Assembly: GCA_018296165.2 (NCBI GenBank)
Contig: JACKQL020000007.1
Location: 1,533,181 to 1,597,180, forward strand
DNA from: Termitomyces sp. T153
Taxonomy: Eukaryota > Basidiomycota > Agaricomycetes > Agaricales > Lyophyllaceae
Length of the DNA: 64,000 nt
Direction of reading: 5' to 3'
Shown: in pieces, positions 57,521 to 64,000 of the stretch
Layout of the letters: each line of letters opens with the position of its first letter
Position numbering within the stretch: position 1 is the first letter of the stretch
Notes under the pieces: model-generated
The model's database searches: none
What the model saw: the letters and a program-made list of their open reading frames with translations, nothing else
What the model was told of the DNA's origin: nothing
Translations under genes and position numbers: made by a program

Positions 57521-58605
57521 ATTTCATTGAAGGATGGGCAGAAAAGCATTTGAAAAGATTGTGGGATTGCTTGAACTCAACCCCATCTTCACTAGCACTG
57601 CTTGGAAGCCCCAGCAAGCAGTGCACTATCAATTTGCTGTTTTTGTCCTGCATTATGGGAGGAAGTGATGCTCTTTCAGTATCAAAGAAGCTAGGGCTTG
57701 GGCTTGGTACACTGTGGAATTATTGTTGGCATGTGAGCCATGCTTTATGTGAAATTGGTATTGCATCAGTAGTTTGGGGTGATGAGGATTGTTGCCAGGA
57801 GACCTCTGATTTCATCAAACAACAGTGTGGCTTGAGTGATTGTATTGGCATTCTGGATGGATCACTCATCTGCCTTGAGCACATTCCAGCTGAATGGGGA
57901 CCACTCTAATTTTGTCAAAAGAAGTTTTCTGCAGTAAGTAGTTGAAACCTAAAATGTGTTGTATATAGTAGTCATTGGCATATTCTTAGGTCAACATTCA
58001 AGCTGTCATAGATCATCAAAAGCATTTCATTTCATGGGATATGGGTTGGCCTAGCTCAATGACAGATGTTACTATCTGGAAGAACTCAGAGCTCTGGAGA
58101 AACCATGTACACTACTTCCAGGGAGATGAATATCTTCTTGCTTATCAAGGTATATATGTTTTCAATGTTTCAATTGTCAAGTTGATGCACTGACTAGTTC
58201 ATAGATTACCTATCATATCCATATACATTGCAGCCATTTACAGAGCCCAAAGTTCTGGAGCATCATGGTTCCAAGAGAAGCCACTGCTATACATTCAATA
58301 AATGTCTTTCATTACTTTGAGTTTATGTTGAACATGCATTTGGGTTGTTAAAAGGAAGGTTTTGCTCACTCAAGCTTCTTGGGCAGCATTGTGATGTTCA
58401 GGAGATATACAAGGTTATTCAAGCAATGATGGTTGTACACAATATCTGCATCAACATTGGTGATCACTCCCAAGAGCTAATTATAGATGGTTTACATAAT
58501 GAAGAGAGTATGAATGAAGATATGGATCCTGACAAACTTGGATATGGTGGGATTGTTATACCAGAAGAAGGCCAAAATTGTGTACTGGAATATGAGACAA
58601 ACTAA
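57521..58605 (+). pseudogene. Decayed PIF/Harbinger transposase (DDE superfamily)
   Basis: In one frame 57534 onward reads MGRKAFEKIVGLLELNPIFT and HYQFAVFVLHYG, the N-terminal helices of the family. A frame change leads to SVSKKLGLGLGTLWNYCWHV and the first catalytic segment SDCIGILDGSLICLEHIP (about 57835-57890). After an intron come VIDHQKHFISWDMGWPSSMT (second Asp, 57990-58065) and WRNHVHYFQGDEYLLAYQ. After another intron come TEPKVLEHHGSKRSHCYTFN, a stop, and the Glu segment VEHAFGLLKGRFCSLKLLGQ (58330-58385) and MMVVHNICINIGDH. The DDE triad is present, but the frame is broken at several points. Confidence 0.75.
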
Positions 58606-59000
58606 TGGCAAAAAGAAGATGGACAAAAGAAGTGGGATTGATACTTAGACAAACTTTTCCCATTACATGATTTTATGTAAGTAGATAAAATTCTTGAGTT
58701 ATTATCAAATGCAGCAAGAGACCTCCAAAGAAACCTATTGATCACCTCCTGAGCAAGTTTTCTTACATCCTTTGGCAAATTCTTGTTTGTGAGAATTGTG
58801 TTAGGAGTTGTCCCATTCCCCCTCTGTCCTGTTCTCCCTCCTTATGGTTTTCCTTTATTCTCCTTTGCTTTTTCTATCTGCTGGTCCCAGCTCTAGCCTT
58901 TAGGCTGCACTGGTTATCTGTCCATAATTCTGACAAGTGTTGCCTTCTCCACATGGTCTCTTACCAGACCCCTGGGTTGTTTCCTATATTCTGGGCCTAC
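58606..59000. other. Unassigned CpG-poor sequence
   Basis: No gene or repeat end is recognised between the transposase and the LTR-T. Confidence 0.35.
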
Positions 59001-60050
59001 TGTCACAACCTGCTCCCCAGACCCCTGCCATCACTCCCAGCCCCCTCATTCCCCTGGAGCCCTTCTTAATGCCCTGCCAAACTTCCCCAACCCTTGCCCA
59101 CCCTTTGCACCCACTCTAGATAACTCCAACACTTCCCCGGCAAATCCTGACAATCCTCTGGCCAACTCCAATGCCTTCTCTGCAGTCATCAACACTTCTC
59201 CTGAGTCCCTGGAACCCTCTCCCACTGTTTCTGACCCCATCATATGCCTCCAATCCCCTAATCTGGTTCATCTGACCTGCTCCAGAGCATTACAATGATT
59301 CCAGAGTGACCTGCATCCCCAGCTGATCCCATCAGAATATCACCGTGACCCACCCCTTGATTGTACCCAACACCCATCAACCCTGTGCAGCCCCATCAAG
59401 TCCTGCCACCATGCCCACTATCCTCTGGAGCTATCCAGTAATCAGTATATAAGTCATAGAGTAACTTCTCATACTCCAGTCTTGATATTACTTGCATTGT
59501 TGGTTACTTGTGTTTTGTGTTCCTCTCTGTCTCTGTTTCTATCTTTAGTCTTGAATCTATCTCTTTTCTCTGTCCCATCTCACCTCACCTCCATCTTGTC
59601 TCAACTGTCTATATTTCCTTTGTTTCTCTAAGTTACTTCCATCTCCAACATCAGTACAAACTCCATGCACATGTAACAAACCCTGAACATTCTTACAACA
59701 ACTCCAGACCTCACTCTTTGCTTGGCCCCAAACCCATCAAGTCTTATTTGACCCCCCATCAAACTCTGGCTCTGCCCCCATCACTAGCGAAGCCTCTGTC
59801 TACCCTGCAATCTATTTATGTGCTTACAAACTTGTTTCTGATGCCTGCCCAAGCCCAATGTTAATATACTTGGTCTTAGACTTCCCCAGACTACTCTGGA
59901 CTTGCTTGGACCACTCCCCCCAGCTTCCCCTTGCAAGTCTCTCCCCTCCATGCCAACTCCAAAGTGCTAGGTTATAAGTGCAGGACATTGTGTCTGCCTA
60001 GTAAGGATTTGCCAGTGTAGCTGAGCCCCCATCATCAGTGGAATCTGACA
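59001..60050 (+). repeat. LTR-T, 5' LTR of a gypsy element
   Basis: It runs from TGTCACAACCTGC to GTGGAATCTGACA. The sequence after it (TAATATCAAGACTCCCCC) leads into gag, so this is a 5' LTR. It has the 21-bp repeats (about 59119-59190) and the block TCTGCCTAGTAAGGATTTGC common to all copies. Confidence 0.8.
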
Positions 60051-61426
60051 TAATATCAAGACTCCCCCTTACTCCATTCTTGATGTCTGCGTATAACCTC
60101 ACATACAACTCTGCTGGCTACCTAACTGATGTCTATGGTTGGCTGGTCCCTGAAAACCCATACACCTCATTCTATCCAGGCCCCCCTGGGGATCAGTACA
60201 TCCCCTGCCACTGGACTCCTAACTCCAACCAGGCGCTCTATGCCCTCTCCATCAGCTAGGGAATTCTTCCAGACTGGCACTGCCCTCCAGCATTCCCCAC
60301 CAATGGCAGCAACCTCTGCATGTACCTTGGAGGATACTCTGCAGTGCCCTCTAACTCCACCTACCTTCCCCCTGCCCACTACTATGCATACCCAGTTCCT
60401 GCTGCAGCTCCAGCCCCTCCAGAGCACCCAGATAATTATCCTTCTCCTCATCTCCCATTCTCTACTCAAATTCCTCCTTCCTCCAGATAGCAAAGAGTCA
60501 AAGCCTATGTCCAACAGCATGACAAAGTCCTCTATTTCCTCTGCTTCTCTCCCATGGAATTTGCAAGATGTGCTCATATCCTTCTCATCAACCTGGGCTA
60601 CTCCAACACCCCCACAACTCTGGAAGTTTGGGCAGATCAACTCCTTGACTTCTACAAATGCTATCTGCAAGGAAATCTCCTAGAAACTATGCAAAGCACT
60701 CTGAGCATTGATGCTAACTTACAGAACAAGCTCCATGCATTGGTCAATGAAATCCACACTAGTCCAAACCCCTGCCCATTCAAAGACCCTCTGGACCCCT
60801 CCTGCTCCTTTCATGTGCAATGCAAGGAACCTATGGGGACATGTAGTGAAGCCCCACCTCCCACTTCCCACCAGCAGGAAGAACTCAATGTGGCCTCCAG
60901 CATCTTGAGGAACCTCAACCTTGCAGGGGGATTGTTTGACCAACCCACTGCCCACACTTTGGCCCTCTCCACTCATCTCCAGGCCAATTCCATCCCCAGT
61001 GCCTTCTATACCTGGGATCAGCCTACCACCCCTGAACCCCATATGCAATGGCCACCCCTGCACATCAACAATGACAACTGGACTCTCTCCTACATTGACA
61101 AGCCTGGTAATCTTGCTGACAAGCCCACCCTGTGCAATGGCTCTCCATGAAACAGACCTCCCCACTTCAATCTCTGTGCCCCCCATACCAACATGCCTCC
61201 ACTCCACCAGAATGTTGCAGCCCCTCTGAGACAGCCCACAGGCTCTAGGGCACTCCAACCCCCTTTCCCTACTACTCCCCCTTGCTTTCCACCTGTCCTG
61301 ATGCCCAACTCTCCTGCTGATGCCAATTACTTTGGACCTCCCACTCCTAGAGGAACCCCTCCCCCTCAATGAGCCCCTGGGCCTCCCCCAGATAATGTGG
61401 GGCAGCTTCCTGGTGGTGGACCTCCC
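60051..61426 (+). pseudogene. Decayed gag of gypsy family T, first part
   Basis: The frame at 60038 and its continuations read MSAYNLTYNSAGYLTDVYGW, PPAHYYAYPVPAAAPAPPEH and, at 60554-61150, MEFARCAHILLINLGYSNTP, ALVNEIHTSPNPCPF and ILRNLNLAGGLFDQPT. This is a Pro-rich N-terminal gag with later helical parts. Stops at about 60257 and 60489 break it. The last frame (61320-61426, PLPLNEPLGLPQIMWG) is cut by a solo LTR at 61427 and continues at 62383. Confidence 0.6.
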
Positions 61427-62382
61427 TGTCACAACCCGCTCCCTAGACCCTGACACCACCTCCAGCCCCCCCAATGCTTTGCCAAACTCTCCAACCCTTG
61501 CCCACCCTCCATGCTCACTTTGGGCAACTCCGACACTTCCTTAGCAAACCCCGATGGTTCCTTGATCAACTCCAATGCCTTCTCCGCAGCAGTTGATGCA
61601 TCTCCTGAATTCCCCTGGACTCCCGAGGCTTCCCCTGACCCTGGAACAATCCGCTTTCCAACTGATCCCATCAGAATGTTACTGCAGCCCACTCCAAGAT
61701 TGCACCTGACAACCATCAACTCCACGCAGTTCCATCGAGCCCACCGCCATATCCTCTGCCCTCTGGAACTACTTAGTAGTAGGTATATAAGTCGTAGAGT
61801 AACCCCTGGTACTTTAGTCTTGATATTGCATTTACTGGTTTCCTATGTCTCATCCTTCATCTCATCACTGTTTCTATTTTTAGTTTCAAATCTATCTCTT
61901 TTCTCTGTCTCATCTTGCCTCGTCTCCATCTCATTTCAACTGTGTATATTTCCTTTGTCCTCCTAAGTTCCTTTCATCTCCAATGTCAGTACAAACCCCG
62001 TGCATGCATTACAACCCAAACACTCTTATGACAACTCTGGACCTCGCTCCCCGCTTGGCCCAGAAACCCATCCACCTTGGGGATCTCCCATCAAACTCCA
62101 GCTCCACCCCTATCAATCGCAAAGCCTCTGCTTACCCTGCATTCTATTTGCATGCCCACAAACTTGTTCTGATGCCCATCCAGGTCCGACGTCTAATACA
62201 CTTGGTCTTAGACATCCCCGAACCACTCTGGACTTGCTCAGACCGCCCCCCCCTAGCTCCCCCTTGCAAGTCCCTCCCCTCTGCACCCATCCCAAATGCT
62301 TGGTTATAAGTGCAGGACATCGCGTCTGCCTAGTAAGGATTTGCCAGTGTAGCTGAGCCCCTGTCATTAGTGGAACCTGACA
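61427..62382 (+). repeat. Solo LTR-T inserted in gag of its own family, TSD CTCCC
   Basis: It starts TGTCACAACCC, ends GGAACCTGACA, and is flanked by CTCCC on both sides (61422-61426, 62383-62387). It keeps CpGs (about 61795, 62045-62060) where the surrounding gag has almost none, so it came later. Confidence 0.92.
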
Positions 62383-63931
62383 CTCCCAACAGTGGACCCC
62401 CTGGAGGATAGGGTTTGGCTATGGACAACTTCCCCCCCAGCATGGCAATGAAAACAACAACAACTACTACTACTACAATACCAGACCCCCACCCCTAATC
62501 CAAAACACCCAGGACAACACCTGCAATGCACTAGCTTGGGAAGAAAAACTTGACATTCAAAAGCCCAAACCCTTTGCCAGTTGTGATCTTCAGAAGTGGC
62601 GCATCTTTCTAACTCAGTGTTTAACAATGATCCAAGCTAAGCCCATTACCTTCTAGCTCAAAAGCTCACGAGTAGCCTTCACTGCATTATATTTGCAGGG
62701 AATCACCTTTGATCATTACACTGCACTACTCCAGTTTGATCCCAACAACCCTGTACTCTCCAATTGGCTCACTTTCACCCAGGGATTCCCAAGTAAGTTT
62801 GACATCTTTGACACTGTAGCAGAGGCAGAGGAGAACCTATTCAACCTCTGAATGTGCAACAATTAACGTTTCACAACGTTCATTTTATGGTTTAAATGGG
62901 AAGCTTATGAAACCAGATGGAATTACAATGCCCTCTGCTTTGCCCTTTGTCATACCCTGCCTCAATGGATCAAGGACATCCTCCATCTTGCACCTAAGCA
63001 AACCACCTACAATGGGTACAAGGCATTTGTTACCCAGGTTGACCAACATTACTGGGAAGGCCAGAGTGAGAACATGGCACTCCAGACTTTGTGGAACACC
63101 TCTAGCAACACCAACTGGCAGGCCAGAGCAACCAATGGCACTCGACCCTTGATCCCCACCAACCCTGCCAACCTCATGCACTATTTTCCTCCAGGCTAAG
63201 AACCTTCCAGTGCCAATTGACCTCTAGGACAGTGCCCCCTTGCCCAGCTCAATGCTGCCAACCTCCAGGAGGCCTTGGAACTCTGGGATGCCAACTCCAA
63301 TGACCATGACAACACTCTGGACTCCACTAATGACCAAGAAGCTCTATGCACAAACAAGATTTGGGATAGGCCATGGATCAACATACTGGAGGAAACTCAG
63401 GAGAAATGATGGAAAGAAGGTGCATGCATCCTATGTGGCGAGCAGGGACACTTTATTTGCAGTTGTCCTAAATAACAGGTATAGGATGCGCTGTGTAGAT
63501 GATCAATGGAGAAGACTGTGAGTACCAGTTTACAGAAAACAAGTTGGCAGTTTAGGTCTTGAAGACACACTAGACTGTGGACCAGATCCTGACATCTTCT
63601 CCACTCTGGCCACACTTCTCCATGCAATGGTACTTGCCATGGACAACCTCCCAGCACACCTCCTCTCCCACTCCTCCACCACCCTTCTCCTTCACACCAC
63701 TCTACCCTTCTCCAACCACTCTGTTCCCACACTAGTCAACAGCAGCACCACAGATAACCTTATCAATGAATCCCTAGTGGTGCTCACTCCCCACCACCTC
63801 CAATGCCTCCCCACTCTGATCCTCCTCAAGCTCTTCAATGGCAATCCCACCCCCACTGGAGACATCACACACTGCCTAGAAATGACTATGACCTTTGCTA
63901 ATGGACAACAACAAGAACTCTAGCTACTCGT
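62383..63931 (+). pseudogene. Decayed gypsy family T gag (second part) and protease start
   Basis: Gag resumes with YYYYNTRPPPLIQNTQ, WEEKLDIQKPKPFASCDLQK, ALYLQGITFDHYTALLQFDP, then after stops KQTTYNGYKAFVTQVDQHYW (capsid). A CCHC zinc knuckle follows, CILCGEQGHFICSC (63427-63468). The 63627-63923 frame starts the protease: VNSSTTDNLINESL, where the usual VDSGAT has lost the catalytic Asp (D to N), then LKLFNGNPTPTGDITHCLEM and TFANGQQQEL. It is cut at 63932 by an LTR-A. Confidence 0.75.
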
Positions 63932-64000
63932 TGATGAGCCCCAGTTATTGCTGAGCACCTTTTTCGGCAGTTTGGACTTAGTGGCAGCTGACTACTTCGA
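63932..64000 (+). repeat. LTR-A start, continuing past the window
   Basis: TGATGAGCCCCAGTTATTGC follows the protease codons at CTCGT. It is nearly identical to the young copy at 2788 and keeps its CpGs, so this is a recent insertion. Confidence 0.75.

Overview
This window looks like a piece of a transposon-rich Agaricomycete (mushroom-forming basidiomycete) genome. The evidence is short 50-60 nt introns, Plavaka-type transposase remains, basidiomycete-style Ty3/gypsy and Ty1/copia elements, a DUF6698-like gene, and host genes with basidiomycete-like sequences. An ectomycorrhizal or Boletales-type genome would fit, but the order is inference.

Two gene islands with normal CpG content sit in a sea of CpG-depleted repeats. 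Island 1 (about 19.9-25.8 kb) holds three intact spliced genes on the + strand: a mitochondrial ribosomal protein uL24m (MRPL40), an equilibrative nucleoside transporter, and a conserved basidiomycete protein of unknown function. A decayed SnoaL-like gene lies on the - strand between the last two. Island 2 (about 50.8-57.0 kb) holds a nine-exon MRC1/Claspin gene (replication checkpoint mediator, 1454 aa) on the - strand. A retroelement remnant begins about 180 bp from its start codon.

Region by region: 0-17 kb is Ty3/gypsy family A. A young CpG-bearing 3' end (polyprotein tail, antisense accessory gene, LTR) is joined to an old decayed copy that was split by a second LTR-A and by two LTR-T solo LTRs in opposite orientations. 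17.2-19.5 kb is another gypsy remnant with integrase and chromodomain. 25.8-34.7 kb is a mosaic of LTR-A, minus-strand gag, a coiled-coil ORF with a 32-bp minisatellite, and LTR-T. 34.7-37.4 kb is a third gypsy pol with its LTR, followed by a tRNA-derived SINE candidate. 37.8-42.8 kb is a copia element that interrupts a DUF6534-like gene. 42.9-44.75 kb is a decayed DUF6698-like gene. 45.6-49.5 kb is a decayed Plavaka DNA transposon. 57.1-58.6 kb is LTR-A debris and a PIF/Harbinger transposase. 59.0-64 kb is a gypsy family T element (5' LTR, gag, protease start), broken by a solo LTR of its own family and, at the right edge, by a fresh LTR-A.

Nearly all repeat ORFs are broken, many by changes expected from C-to-T decay at CpG. 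The most unusual item is the spliced antisense gene carried by gypsy family A. It encodes a Zn2Cys6-like six-cysteine cluster and a C-terminal coiled coil, and it survives in two diverged copies with identical cysteine spacing. No rRNA, tRNA or CRISPR was recognised.
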